A DNA stretch of 64,000 nt from Syngnathus acus (Eukaryota > Chordata > Actinopteri > Syngnathiformes > Syngnathidae): contig NC_051100.1 of assembly GCF_901709675.1 (NCBI RefSeq), positions 1,862,001-1,926,000 of the forward strand, written 5' to 3'. The notes beneath the pieces are model-generated. The model saw only the letters and a list, made by a program, of their open reading frames with translations, had not been told where the DNA came from and did no database searches. Each line of letters begins with the position of its first letter. The stretch's first letter is position 1. Positions 1-10,449 of the stretch are shown in pieces. A program made the position numbers and the translations under genes.

Positions 1-127
1 CAATATTCTTCAGAAAACGCTGATAAAGATTCATCATATGTTCCTCACAGGGGACAGGTAGAATGTGGTTAAAAAAACAAATCCTGGGGGAAAGAAAATG
101 GGAAAATACCAAAAAGTCAATTATCTG

Positions 128-190
128 GCCTGGCACCTGGGCGGTCAAGTCAACGCCCCCTGTGGACCCCCCACTCTAGCTCCGCCAGTG
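128..190 (+). mobile_element. MITE end fragment, probably hAT-like
   Basis: The block has the layout of the 3' end of a common fish MITE type: a CACCTGGGCGG stretch, a GCCCCCTGTGGACC stretch, then CTAGCTCCGCCAGTG as the terminal motif. No matching left end or target duplication is visible, so it is a fragment. The family call rests on recognition only. Confidence 0.35.
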
Positions 191-221
191 AGTAAAAGCA
201 AATAGTTATCAGAATAATAAA

Positions 222-294
222 CACCCAAGTACAGATACCTGAAAAAATATACCTCAGTACAATAATCGATGTATTTGTACTTGGTCACACCAGT
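222..294 (+). mobile_element. Fragment of dispersed 'GTACTTAAGTAC' fish repeat
   Basis: The stretch contains AAGTACAGATACCTGAAAAA, then GTATTTGTACTTGG and a terminal CACACCAGTGG. This is the right-end layout of a teleost repeat that usually ends in a CCACCACTG-like terminus. Related fragments lie at 1131-1187 and 52345-52402. It is diverged and has no visible target duplication. Confidence 0.4.
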
Positions 295-325
295 GGAAGG
301 AAGGAAGGAAGAAAGGAAGGAAGGA
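295..325 (+). repeat. (GGAA)n microsatellite
   Basis: Short GGAA tetranucleotide run with one interruption, directly after the preceding repeat end. Confidence 0.9.
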
Positions 326-777
326 CTACTGTTATAGAGAAGGAGGGATGAGAGGATAATGTGAGATTGTGTTGAGAGCTATATTAGACAGTGCAGTGTA
401 GCAGGGGAAATTGGAGTGTACGTGTGTGTGTGTATGGTGGTGGTGGAAATTGGTGTCGGCAGGACCCCAAATGGCTGTTTTCCTGCCTGACAGCAGATAA
501 GAGAGAAAAAAATATAAACAAGGCAGCATGATAGCAAAGAGAGGATGAGCAGGAGAATGGGAAGAAAATGTGGACGTGATGTGGTTTGTGAACGTTTTCC
601 ACACGCAAACCCCTCGGCGCCAATCCCGTGACTTATAATCGATGTTTTTTTTTTTGTGGCTGATTGAGCCTCTCGGATCGATGAGAGGAACGTCTTTCTC
701 TCTGTGATTGGCTGAAAGGCTTCACTGTGAGATCTCATGAGATTTTTAGTGCATTTAAGTAGATTTTGTAAGTATTA
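326..777. other. Unique sequence, no gene seen
   Basis: It holds a short TG/GTG-rich stretch near 418-447 and a T-run near 647. Reading frames on the minus strand here are Ser/His/Thr-rich and arise from the TG/GTG stretch. No exon or RNA gene was recognised. Confidence 0.5.
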
Positions 778-1050
778 CTGTGGGGAGAAAAAGTCTACAC
801 ACCCTTGTTCAATGCTCTATTTTTGTGTTATAAAAATATGGCAAGCTAAATTTTCCCAAACATTTTCTACTATAAACTCATTAACATAAAATAATTTTGA
901 GTGGAAATAAAGCTGATCAACCGAGACAATGTTGCATAAGTGTACACACCCTCTTACAGGCATTTTCCCGTGTCCAGAATTGACCAATCATATTCAAACT
1001 CATATTGGAGTCATTGCACAATTGCCTCTGATAAATTAGCAAACATATGT
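778..1050 (+). mobile_element. Tc1/mariner-like element, left end
   Basis: It starts right after a TA dinucleotide and carries AAAAAGTCTACACACCC followed by TTGTTCAATGC. It continues with GTGTACACACCCTCTTACAG and AATTGACCAATCATATTCAA. This is the 5' region of an abundant fish Tc1-like family. No transposase frame follows. An inverted copy of the same terminus lies at 2309-2368. Confidence 0.6.
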
Positions 1051-1130
1051 ATTTTTACATTTTACATAAGCTCATCCCAGAGTTGACTGCAGATGAATCA
1101 CAATCTCTCCTTTGACCAAAGTCCAGTTTT

Positions 1131-1187
1131 ACACAAGTATCCGTGCTTCGACTTAAGTACAGAGTATGAGTACTTTCACCACCTTTC
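1131..1187 (-). mobile_element. Fragment of dispersed 'GTACTTAAGTAC' fish repeat
   Basis: On the minus strand it reads AGGTGGTGAAAGTACTC, then CTGTACTTAAGTC and a GGATACTTGT segment. It has the same layout as the fragments at 222-294 and 52345-52402. Both ends are missing, and no internal ORF or target duplication is seen. Confidence 0.4.
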
Positions 1188-1289
1188 TTTCCTTTTTATC
1201 TCATCATCACTTGCAATCCTCCCTGCTTGCACCCATCTTTCCATCTGCAGTAATGAGAAATCAGGGACCGCTGGTTCACCCACCTGAGC

Positions 1290-1435
1290 ATGTGTGTGTG
1301 TGTGTGTGTGTGTGGGCGCGTGTGTGAGTGAGAGAAAATGTGTGCGCGAGTGTGCTTATAAGACCATGGGGATTGCATTTCAGATTGCTCTGCTCTGGTT
1401 CTTTGCGCCATCTGTGTGTGTGTGTGTGTGTGTGT
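1290..1435 (+). repeat. Two (TG)n microsatellites
   Basis: TG runs at about 1291-1314 and 1412-1435 are separated by G/T-rich unique DNA. They generate the VCVCV and HTHTH reading frames of this area, which I do not regard as genes. Confidence 0.9.
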
Positions 1436-2308
1436 TTGGGAAGGATGGGTGTGGGGCCTCTCACCAGCTTCCAAAATGATGACACCACACACCTACACAC
1501 ACTCAGACACCTACAAAATCCTTCTTTTATTGTATCATTCTATGTGTGTATGTTATTAGTCGAACAATTTTATTTATACCGTAGTAAACTTTGAACTCTT
1601 TTTTTTATAGAGGAAGAGTAGGAAAGCAAGCCGGAAAAAGCTGGTAATACATATTATTGTAATACTGGTAATATTGTATCAAGCATCAGTTTGGCCTTCA
1701 TGAAGCAAGACTGATGCAAGCATCCAGCTCCCCCCCCCCAGCCACCTTGGTGCCGTCGCACATGATGAAAAGCCTCTGGTCTGACTCTTAACTACCTTCT
1801 AGCTTCTTTCTTCACTCGGCCGTCCTTTTCCTCCTCTCTCACATTGATTCACTTGATCCCCGTGCCCAAAGCCATTGCTTTCCTCACTGATGCTAATCTC
1901 CCCACAGTAAAGCATTGTCAGACGTTTTGATCACACGCCAGACTTCCCCCTCCGCTCGGCCCTTCTCGGGGCTCCTTTTGCGCACATTTGGGGAGTACTC
2001 TCCATATAAGTGACACATGGAGCGAGAGAAAAAGCAACAGTCGCGAAAATGCTGACTTTCCTTCCGAACCAGAATGAGGCAATACTTAGCAACGGGTTGT
2101 AGCGTAGGAGGAAAAGCCATCTCCCGCGGTTACGACATCCCATCATATCCTCATGAGTGGCGTGCTGGTTAAGAAGGGAGACTAGACGAGGACCATGTAT
2201 TTTTGGCAGTGTTACTGGAGAATCTCTTTTGGCATATCGGTTCTTCTGTTTTGGAATTCAGTATGTTAAAACCGCCAATAGACCCCACAGAAGAATTTTT
2301 TTGGGGGG
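1436..2308. other. Unique sequence between two Tc1-like ends
   Basis: No transposase motif is visible here, although the flanking termini would enclose a Tc1-sized 1.59-kb unit. The part 1780-2150 is less repetitive and moderately GC-rich, and could be ordinary host sequence. A C-run lies near 1731. Confidence 0.4.
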
Positions 2309-2368
2309 TGAAAAAAATTCAAAAACCTGGCATTTGAGCAGGGGTGTGTAGACTTTTTGTATCCATTG
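2309..2368 (-). mobile_element. Tc1/mariner-like element, inverted right end
   Basis: The plus strand reads AACCTGGCATTTGAGCAGGG then GTGTGTAGACTTTTTG, ending just before a TA at 2369-2370. Its reverse complement matches the left terminus at 778 over about 30-50 bases with mismatches. It may be the right terminus of the same gutted element or an independent solo end. Confidence 0.55.
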
Positions 2369-2404
2369 TAGATATTGGTAGAGCCTGTCAGTGGTTGGCT
2401 GGAG

Positions 2405-2577
2405 TACCGTAATTTTCGGACTATAAGTCGCACCGGAGTATAAGTCGCACCAGCCATAAATGCCCAAAAAAGTGAAAAAAAACCATATATATGTATATAA
2501 GTCGCTCCTGAGTATAAGTCGCCCCCCCACCCAAACTATGAAAAAAAAACGCGACTTATAGTCCGAAAATTACGGTA
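2405..2577 (+). mobile_element. Palindromic 173-bp MITE, copy 1
   Basis: The terminal inverted repeats are about 27 bp, starting TACCGTAATTTTCGG and ending CCGAAAATTACGGTA. The inside carries four same-direction units of the form TATAAGTCGCnCC. Nearly identical copies lie at 18331-18504 (same orientation) and 40835-41004 (inverted). The outer TA pair could be a TA target duplication, which suggests a Tc1/mariner-type non-autonomous element. There is no coding capacity. Confidence 0.85.
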
Positions 2578-3994
2578 TTTGATTTTTTTTTCCATAAAAG
2601 CTCATGTCAAACAAATCTGCCATTTTGATGACCTTCACTTGTTCTTCAACATGGAACTGGTCACGTCGCTGAATCTGATTCACGTGGATTAGCATGAACG
2701 CTAATGCTCAGCTAGTGGGCTAGCATGTGGCTAGTGGCCATACGTGATTTTCACTCGGCTGATCTGATTAGAAAGGTGACAAAATCAATAGTAGCTAGAA
2801 AACCTGTGAGAATAAGAGGCTAAGTGCGCTTTCTGCCTGGACATCAAAGACGGTAACAATGACACATCGTGACCTCAAAACACTTAACTCAGTGTCCAAT
2901 TAGATTGCTTTAAGATGAGATCAATTCAAATCAATCGCCTTCTTGCATGTATTTACTTAGTGGTCATTTAACGTGAGCGTTGCGGCAGAGGAGGCTAAAT
3001 GTGCTTTTCTCTTTCAGCATCACGCTTTGCCCCCGCTGGCCCTCTTCATCGGACTTTTTCTTTCTCCAACCGTCTCGTCCTCCCGCCTCAGGCATCGCTG
3101 GTGAGTTTTGCCTCCGTCAGCACTTCAGGGAGAAGATGAGAGGTTGACGGCAAGGAGTCCGACAGATGTGTCAGTCCAGGTAGGACACCGGTGGCAAAAC
3201 ACAGTCTGACTAATTTACAACCTAAATTCTAATATTGCTCCAGATGATTTACACAGCACAATTGTCTGCAGTGATTTCATCTTTTTGTGTGGCACAGATG
3301 CTTTGTATAATTGCGACGTGATAGCGGTGGATTAAGTCGGGTAAGTCCCAGGCAGTAAATTCACCGCCCGCCACAAGAAGCAAGATGGAGGCCAACAGAT
3401 AAGCGCAGATCTTACGCACCGCTGACAAATGGCGGCAGAATGACCGCTGCGATTAGCCGGCCGAGAGGTCAGCGTGTCGAGCGCAAGCCGAGGGAGAGAA
3501 GGACATGATGGCAGACAAGAAGAATATGAGAAGTCGTCCCTCCTTTGAGGCAGAATGTGCCAAACGGGAGGCTGAACCATGTTAGTAATAAAAATGAGAA
3601 AGAGTGTGTGTGTGTTTGTGTTCACTAACACAACTCAAGCACACTGTAAGTGAACTAAAAAAACTGCCACGTAAAGCGCACAAGGGAAACAGCACAATGG
3701 AGCCTGACATAGTTAAGAACTATATTTTCATTGATATATACAGTGTGAAAAGGTTTAATTGTAAATTTTCCCGACATTGATTAGATTTAAAGACACCTGT
3801 AAACTCTGTATTGAGTCTATGTTAGTTTGTACTGAGAATCCACTCTACTTTTCTTTGGCACTTCTTGCTGGTTTGCACATGACCTTAGTCTCTCCAATTT
3901 ATTGCCAGGCAGAAGAAATGATGGCATGTTGACCCGCGCTGCTAAATTATTGAATTTCACCAACAGAGGAAGTCAGAGGACATTTGGCATTGTA
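2578..3994. other. Unique sequence, no gene seen
   Basis: At 2689-2740 there is a cluster of GCTAGCATG/GCTAATG-type words that recur elsewhere in the window (near 22075, 38630 and 43710). A short TG run lies at 3605-3620. No exon with convincing splice sites was found. Confidence 0.45.
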
Positions 3995-4195
3995 GTAGGG
4001 CTAGACTATATATATAAGGCTTTTTTTTTTCTTCTTCAGTAAAAAAAATAAATAAGGACCATGTATAGTAATTTTTTTTTTTTTAAATGAACATGTATAG
4101 TAGGGCTTTTTCTTTTGTAAAAAAATTAACAAATACCGTGTAAGGCTTTTTTTTTCGCAAAAGAATGCTAAAAAAAATAGTCTGGCTTTTATTTG
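3995..4195 (+). repeat. Degenerate T-rich tandem repeat
   Basis: Three to four diverged units of roughly 45-60 bp share the layout ATGTATAGTA, AGGGCTTTTT, then an A-run (near 4008, 4070, 4094 and 4135). A further unit with the same order of words sits at 19649-19695, inside the composite hAT-like element. Confidence 0.55.
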
Positions 4196-4814
4196 GAAAA
4201 ACTAAAAATTGAGCAATCTCTGCAGAAATGTTGTGCGAACGCTCAAATGTGAACATCTGAATGCAAGTGTAACGATCAGTGACAATTAAGTTGAATGGAT
4301 TAAAAAAAAAAGAATCTTATTTACAAATACAAAAACTGACCAAGCAGCCCACTCCTCACAGAAGAAGCTGGAGGTAGGAGCAGCAAACAACACAAATAAA
4401 GAAACACTCAAGTGCACTCGGCAGCAGCGGCTCATAAATCAAGCGCCCCCATGCTGACTGCTGATTGGGGACAAGCACCACCCGGCTGAGGTCTGCCGTC
4501 TTGCAGTTATGGAGCTGCGGGAGGGAGGAAGAGGAGGTCCTTCCATCTCTGCTTCCATACATCACAAGATGGCTCAGTCGTACCTGTGCACTCATCACGG
4601 CCATATTTCACTTTAATAGCGCCGAGCCATTTCTTCTTCCTTCTTATTATTATTGGGCTCACACCAAGGCAGGAATGATGAGCTCATGGGTACACATCTC
4701 CAAATCCAGCAATCGATATGTTGTAACCCTTATCTTGTATTGGAACCTTCCAACCGATAAAAAACATGACTCAAAATCCTAATTTTGCCAAACGCTGGCA
4801 CATCAAATCATTTT
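4196..4814. other. Unique sequence, no gene seen
   Basis: It contains an A-run near 4302 and modestly GC-rich DNA at 4430-4620. The frames here lack recognisable domains or splice-site support. Confidence 0.45.
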
Positions 4815-4908
4815 AGTCATGACAAAGTCAAAATTTGTCTGTGCAGGCCACATAAAATGATGTGGCGGGCCTTATCTGGCCCCCGGGCCTTCAGTTTGAC
4901 ACCTATGG
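4815..4908 (+). mobile_element. hAT-type MITE, 3' end only
   Basis: It contains GGCCACATAAAATGATG, then GCGGGCCTTATCTGGCCCC and the terminal TTCAGTTTGACACC. These match the right third of the complete copy at 24486-24814. The left two thirds are absent, so this is a truncated relic. Confidence 0.7.
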
Positions 4909-5340
4909 TCAAGTAAGGCATTTAGTGGCTCCTTCATGCTGCAGTCAAGCATAAGCGCCTCACAGCGGCGTGCGCCCAAGCCAATTACGCAACTGCCGTA
5001 GTTTGCGTGAAACAAATGCTCCCTCGCAGGGTGGCCGTCGACAAAACAAGCCCCCCACCCCGCCCGCCTCCGTTGCTCAGGTGAGAGATGACAAGTGGCC
5101 TTCACGTGCAGGCTGTCAGAAGAATGAAGCGCTCCTCAGCGGCGTGCCCGGGGAGCGTGTGAGCACGTTTGTGTGCGTGTAATTGCTTTGAGCTGTCATA
5201 GTGAAAGCAGCCAATGAGATCCCACCCACGGGCCTGTGTGCGTCGCCAACGCCGCCAGTTCGGCGACACGCGACAGCGCTTTCATGTTCCTCCTAGCAGA
5301 CGGGGAGAACATTTGTACAAGTGGCCTGTCATTGACAGTG
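4909..5340. other. GC-richer unique sequence, no gene seen
   Basis: It is CpG-containing DNA with scattered GCGGCG words and a TGTGCGTGT stretch. The short open frames on both strands overlap each other and show no recognisable motif. Confidence 0.4.
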
Positions 5341-5470
5341 TGTAAAATTCTCTTGACACCCTAATTTAAAACCCTAACACTTGCTTTAAACCCAAACTCA
5401 GAAAACCAGACTCAAAGTCTATTCTGAAACCCCCAAACTTTAGAACCTCAACTTGAATCCCTCGACGTAT
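5341..5470 (-). repeat. Telomere-like degenerate minisatellite, locus 1
   Basis: C-rich strand copies on plus: AAAACCCTAACACTTGC, AAACCCAAACTCAG, TGAAACCCCCAAACTTTAG and related words at about 15-20-bp spacing. This is the reverse-complement form of the repeat at 44271-44768. Confidence 0.6.
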
Positions 5471-5510
5471 GGTATCACGCGTGACAAGCTTTCGTGGGAC
5501 TTATTGAGTA

Positions 5511-5526
5511 GGGTTAGGGTTAGGGG
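5511..5526 (+). repeat. Short interstitial telomere-type (TTAGGG) run
   Basis: The sequence GGGTTAGGGTTAGGGG gives two perfect TTAGGG units, 41 bp beyond the degenerate minisatellite. Confidence 0.8.
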
Positions 5527-8500
5527 TGGTAGATACGTAGTTGTAGACAACGAAACACTTGTTGTATACCCTCGCCTTATTTGTCCCTCTTTGTAATACA
5601 AGCATCAAAGGTCACATTTGACTTACAAAATGAACAAATAGCCTGAAATGTCACTAGAAAAGTGCACAGAGAAAATATTAACATTGCAAAAGTCGATAAA
5701 TCGGCCAACAAATGAACTAAAGTGGAAAGAAAACAAATAGAAACTAGTGACACAATCCCTCGCTGCTCCTTTTGCTCACATTTATATTTTGCTTCGCTTC
5801 AGACCGGTAAATAAACAATCTGTCATTGTTAGCAGGCCGGCGTCTCGGCCAATCGGCGGTCTGGAAAGCCGTTACCGGGCGGAGTAGGCTGCCGAAGCCG
5901 GCATGATAGGGCCAATTGCCTCTGAGAGATTGCTGCTTCAAATAGAGTCTATCTACGTATGTGTGTGATGTGTGTTGGTGTGTGCTTGCCTGGCTCGAGT
6001 GTTGCCTGTGGAGGGAATTTATGGGGGGGGGGCATTGACATTTGAGCTTTTTCTTGAGCTTTAATTGAGTTCATGCTAGCGATTAAGAAAAGATATTGGC
6101 TACTTGACAGCAAGATGCATGTTCTTAATTAATTCCATATGTGTTTTTTTACGGTTCTTCACAGAGCGCTCACATCATAAACAACATCATCAAGCTGAGA
6201 TGATAGCGATCTCCGCTAAGGCTAAAGTAGCGGTCTGCATTAAAAGTGAACAAACGAATAAATGCATGAAAAAGAAAGTCACTGGTATATTTAAGGAAAT
6301 GGAAAAAAAAAAGGCTGCCAACTGTACATTTAAAAATTATATACACTAATTGTATAACTTATTTCAAATGTAAATTAATGCAAAAACAATGTAAAATAAA
6401 TTCTGTTTAAATTTTACAAGTTGATTAAATACATTTAAATACAAAAAACTGTTAATTCAATTATTAAAAAAAAAACCAAATAAAAATCTGTGAACGAGTT
6501 TTCAGTATGTTGCAGTGATGAAAACCTTTTATTGTAAAATCTAATTACCTTTAGTCTTGTTGAAAAGCCGCTGTCAGTGCAGTGCGGTGATAAAGATGTT
6601 TATGGAGTCCTTTGGAGTCCACTTTGTGCTCCCCATTGATTTTGTGAGAAAGTCGCGGGCGGCTAAAATCCATCTAACTCTCATCTCAGGAAAAGTTTGC
6701 CAGGGCGACTTGATTGTCTGTCAAATGAGAGAAAGCAAGATAAATAAGGATTGTTCAACAAGTTGGGACACTTTGGCAAACTTTGAAATGCCGAAAAGCT
6801 CAGTCCAAGCCTTGTTGTTTTCTTTTATATGCATTTGTGAGCTTTTCAAGTGAAAATCCAGACAAGCTGAAGTCAGGTTTTTTTTTGGGGGGGGGGGGCT
6901 TGGTGAGGTTACTTTTAAACCCCGATGTAAACAGATGAAAATAGTTTGTAATTAAATATAATGTAAATAATTGTACTTAAGTAATTTGACTTTTTTGGCA
7001 GGATAATGAATGCATCCCTGCGAGTACTGTTATATTTTGTGTCTACATGTGTTGCGCCACCTTTTGTGTTCTATCCGCTAGCCCATCAACAGCGTTTTCA
7101 AAATTCAATTAACATTTAATTTAACACAGTGACATTTTCCGTTCATATTTGCTCGAACAACAGGTCAACATTAACATGTACAACACGTGCCATTCAAATT
7201 GCTTCATTTTCATTTCACTCTCTGGAACGTGAAATGGAATATTAGGAAAATAAAAGAAAAAGGTGGGAGATGGTGTATTTTAAATTGTGTTTATCTTTTA
7301 AGGCTGATGCCTCCCTCCCTCTGGCGATTAAAATAAACTCAATTTTTCGTCCCTCGTTCCCCTTGTGAGAGCGCTCTGACTAATCTAAGACACATTCACA
7401 TGCTCGCCATCTATATATCGCTCGTCAGTCCTCACGTCGCCTCTCGTATTAAACTCAAAATAACAGCGGGACAGGGGGGAGTTTAATCTCATTTTCCATA
7501 CCTCTTCATTCTCTTTTGCTCTATCGCTTCGATGACATAAATGAAGTTGGTATTATTTCAAGTTGACTCTGTCGCGTCTTCTTTTAGTTTGTTTGCAGTC
7601 GCTTCGCTCACGTTCTGAGACGCTGAATGCAGTTGTAATGCTAATCATTTTCAATGTCTAAAATGTTATCGCTGAACCATGAAGGCTCAACAAAAAATAG
7701 ATTATTCCTCCACTTAAAATTCATCTTGGGGCTCTTTTCTTTCTTTTTTTTTTTTAATCATCAAGGCGCCGCACTGTAATTTCTGCCAGCTAGTGGTGGC
7801 GCTTAGGGAAACAATGTTATCCCTGCACATCATTATCGGACATTAATTGACTCATCCTATCGCCGGGTCGCCCTGTGCGGACGTGAGGCGGCTCGATGAT
7901 GATGAATTCACGCCTGCGGTGCTGGCTGAAAACTTGGGAAAATCTTCACACGTAATTTATGGTTTGGTCTATAATGTGTCAGAAAATACGCAAAAATGCT
8001 GATCATTGTTTTCCAAAGGAAAAAGCAAATGATTTATTCTGATTCAGCACAAAGATAATTTGCCCACTTTCAATCATACAGACATCAGATAGTTACTGTT
8101 GAGAAGCTGAAATTCTGAGCACTATGACAATAAATAAAAATAAATAAATACAATCATTCTAAAAATAATCGATTAATTGATTGGTCGTCGATTAATCGAT
8201 TACTCATTGCATCGCTATATTCCACTATTTATTTATGAAAGTTAGTAGAAAAGAATATATATTGCTAAGGTTAAATATGATACACTAATCATGATGAGAA
8301 GCTACATGAGCAACCAACCACGGGACACATTTCAAGATGAGGCCGACACATAGCAAAGTTTGATTTCTGCTCCTCAGATGCTCAATCAATGCACTTATCA
8401 ATGGCCATTTGAAGATTAAAGCACCTGCACTCGGCTTGGCCCAGTTAGCGGCGTAATGGACAGCCGAGCTCGGCCCGGCGTCGTAGCTTCACTGGAGCAC

Positions 8501-8755
8501 GTTATGAGTTTTTGGCCCGCAATCGATTAGGCAGCCCGGGAAAAAGCTCTACAGAATGTCAAAAAGTTGACAGTGACCTGTTGGGAAAACGGTTTGCTTC
8601 ACTTGACTAGCAGTTTGCGCGTGATTCTGGAAATGATTTTTCGCGGAAATTCAAATATTTGGCCATAAAAGTGCAATATATTTGTATAGAATTATGAATT
8701 ATCATTGAAACAGCCAAACTGAGAAGACACAGGAAGTCTGCCATTTTGTTCTGAA
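5527..8755. other. Mostly unique sequence, no gene seen
   Basis: It contains a CpG-rich patch near 5830-5905, a T9G12 run at 6878-6898, AT-rich stretches at 6330-6480, a self-complementary ATTAATCGATTA-type patch at 8160-8205, and a phrase near 8690-8755 resembling the 'CAGGAAGTCTGCCATTTTG' degenerate fish repeats. No exon or RNA gene was recognised. Confidence 0.45.
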
Positions 8756-10248
8756 GTGGCTACCCTACGTTTCAATTTGTTTCTTTCATTTCCTCATGAC
8801 GGAGAAGGACAGAAAGGTCACCGGAGGACACGCTTCGATAACGAGGAGGAAGACGTCTGGACGGAACGAGTGATAGCCCTAATGAAGGCCAGCGGAGGAG
8901 GTAGCAACGATTCCCATCAGGTGCGCCGTGGTGATAGTTGCCAGGGTGACCTCTCCACCGCCGAGGACAACCTTATTGGCGTCCTCTAATTGGCCGCCAG
9001 ATAACGTTGGAATGCGATTCCGAGCCGACGCCATGTCCAAGAAGGGCAAAGAGAACATCCTGAGAAGAAAATGCATCACGCAGCTGGACTTTTCCAAATG
9101 TTGCAAAATATAAATGTTAGGCGAGGTTCATGGCTTGGAAGGGGAGATGTAACACTGACTGTAATTTACATTTCAACATGTAATTTGATTTAAAAATAGA
9201 TGTGGTGGAAACTTCAACATAGTTGACATGATTATTGAGGGACTGGCTAATTAATTGACACTTTCTGTTGCTTCGATTAATTGCACAAACATGTTATCAT
9301 TTTTGAAAGATGAATTTTCACCGAAGGTAACTGTTTTGTTAGCAAATTCTCTTTATGACCTTTTTGTTCCAACCTAAAATATTATTTCATGATTATTTCA
9401 TTCCAGAGAATTGGAAATATTCACTGATGTCACCCACTAATATTTTAATTTCATGCTCCAAGTCACCCCAATACATTTCTAATGGAAGACAAGGCAGAGA
9501 GACAAATGGGGTGAAGGAGGGGAGAAAAAAATCATTTCCATTAGCTTTGCTTAGCTGAACCCCAAAACATTGTTAATTAATCTGGACTTTTCTTTAAAAA
9601 CTTTTTCTTTTTTCAAACTGTCACCTTTTTCTCCTGGGACTGACGGCACACTGTGGAGTCGTTACTCAGAACTAAGACACGCCCCTGATTTGCTTTTTGA
9701 AAAAGTAATTATCGAGAAATGATGTGCACGAGTGACGCCTATCCAGAGAGGTTAAATAGAAGTAGAAATCCAAAACCAGCCCAGACAGACAAAAGTGGCC
9801 AAATTGGCATCTGCAAAATCAAATGAAAAATCAGTCAGTCAAGGGAGTCGCCAGGATGCTGCGGGGGCCAACATCCACTTCCAGGAACATCACCGCTTAA
9901 CAGTTTCGCCGTGTGTTTCTCTTACGTAGTGTGTGTCGAAAAGACGAGAAGTGACAGACTGGAGCGGCGCCAAGTCGGCAGTATGCGCAATGTTGATGCG
10001 GGCTCGGGACCGGTGCTCGCCTCTCACCGTCCAGCTGTCTGTTTTTATTTAGCTTTGGGATATGTTCGGCATCTATGATTCAAAAATGCTGAGACACCTA
10101 CACCAACGCGCACACAGACTTCAAACTGCCAGCACACTAAGAGTTGTCATTCCAGACGTCAAACCAGATCAAAAAACGCTCTCCGGTGTTTTGTGTGTGT
10201 ATTTGTGCTGTCGACACACACACATATACAAACACATGCAACGTATCT
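8756..10248. other. Unique sequence, weak exon-like patch only
   Basis: The part 8800-9070 is GC-richer and has an acidic open frame on plus (8756-8989), but no convincing splice pair or known domain. The remainder is AT-rich. I see no known repeat family here. Confidence 0.4.
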
Positions 10249-10449
10249 GGAGCTCCAGTGAACTTGGCTCTTGACATGTGGTCAGAAGCAATTGAAGAAT
10301 TGTATGCATACGCAGTAAATAATTGTCTAACGCCCCCCCAATGGCTGTTAGAAGAATTGCGCAATATGAATAGACACTCGAAGGATGTTCCACCTAACCT
10401 TTTCTCCAAAACCGGAGCTCCAAGTGAAATAACCTTCAAAGTTTTGTGA
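10249..10449 (+). other. Unrecognised exon-like open frame
   Basis: Sixty-six codons before a TGA read like normal protein rather than low-complexity sequence. The centre reads DMWSEAIEELYAYAVNN, followed by LTPPQWLLEELRNMN and a KDVPPNLFSKTG segment. I recognise no family. The sequence upstream is CA-rich, not pyrimidine-rich, so the AG at 10256-10257 is a poor acceptor. It could be a relic of a transposon or host gene, or chance. No neighbour supports it as a gene. Confidence 0.2.

Noticed and set aside
1196-1594. His-Thr and Cys-Val rich frames on both strands
   Set aside because: Composition effect of two TG microsatellites.
2258-2530. 90-residue minus frame with a hydrophobic stretch
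   Set aside because: It lies largely inside the palindromic MITE and Tc1-like end; the same peptide pieces recur at 40877-41125 only because the MITE recurs there.
2690-2740. GCTAGCATG-type words as a tandem repeat
   Set aside because: Words recur near 22075, 38630 and 43710 but without a fixed period, so I did not call a repeat family.
8756-8989. Acidic 77-residue plus frame that could be an exon
   Set aside because: No good polypyrimidine tract or donor pair, no recognised domain, and the opposite strand is equally open in part.
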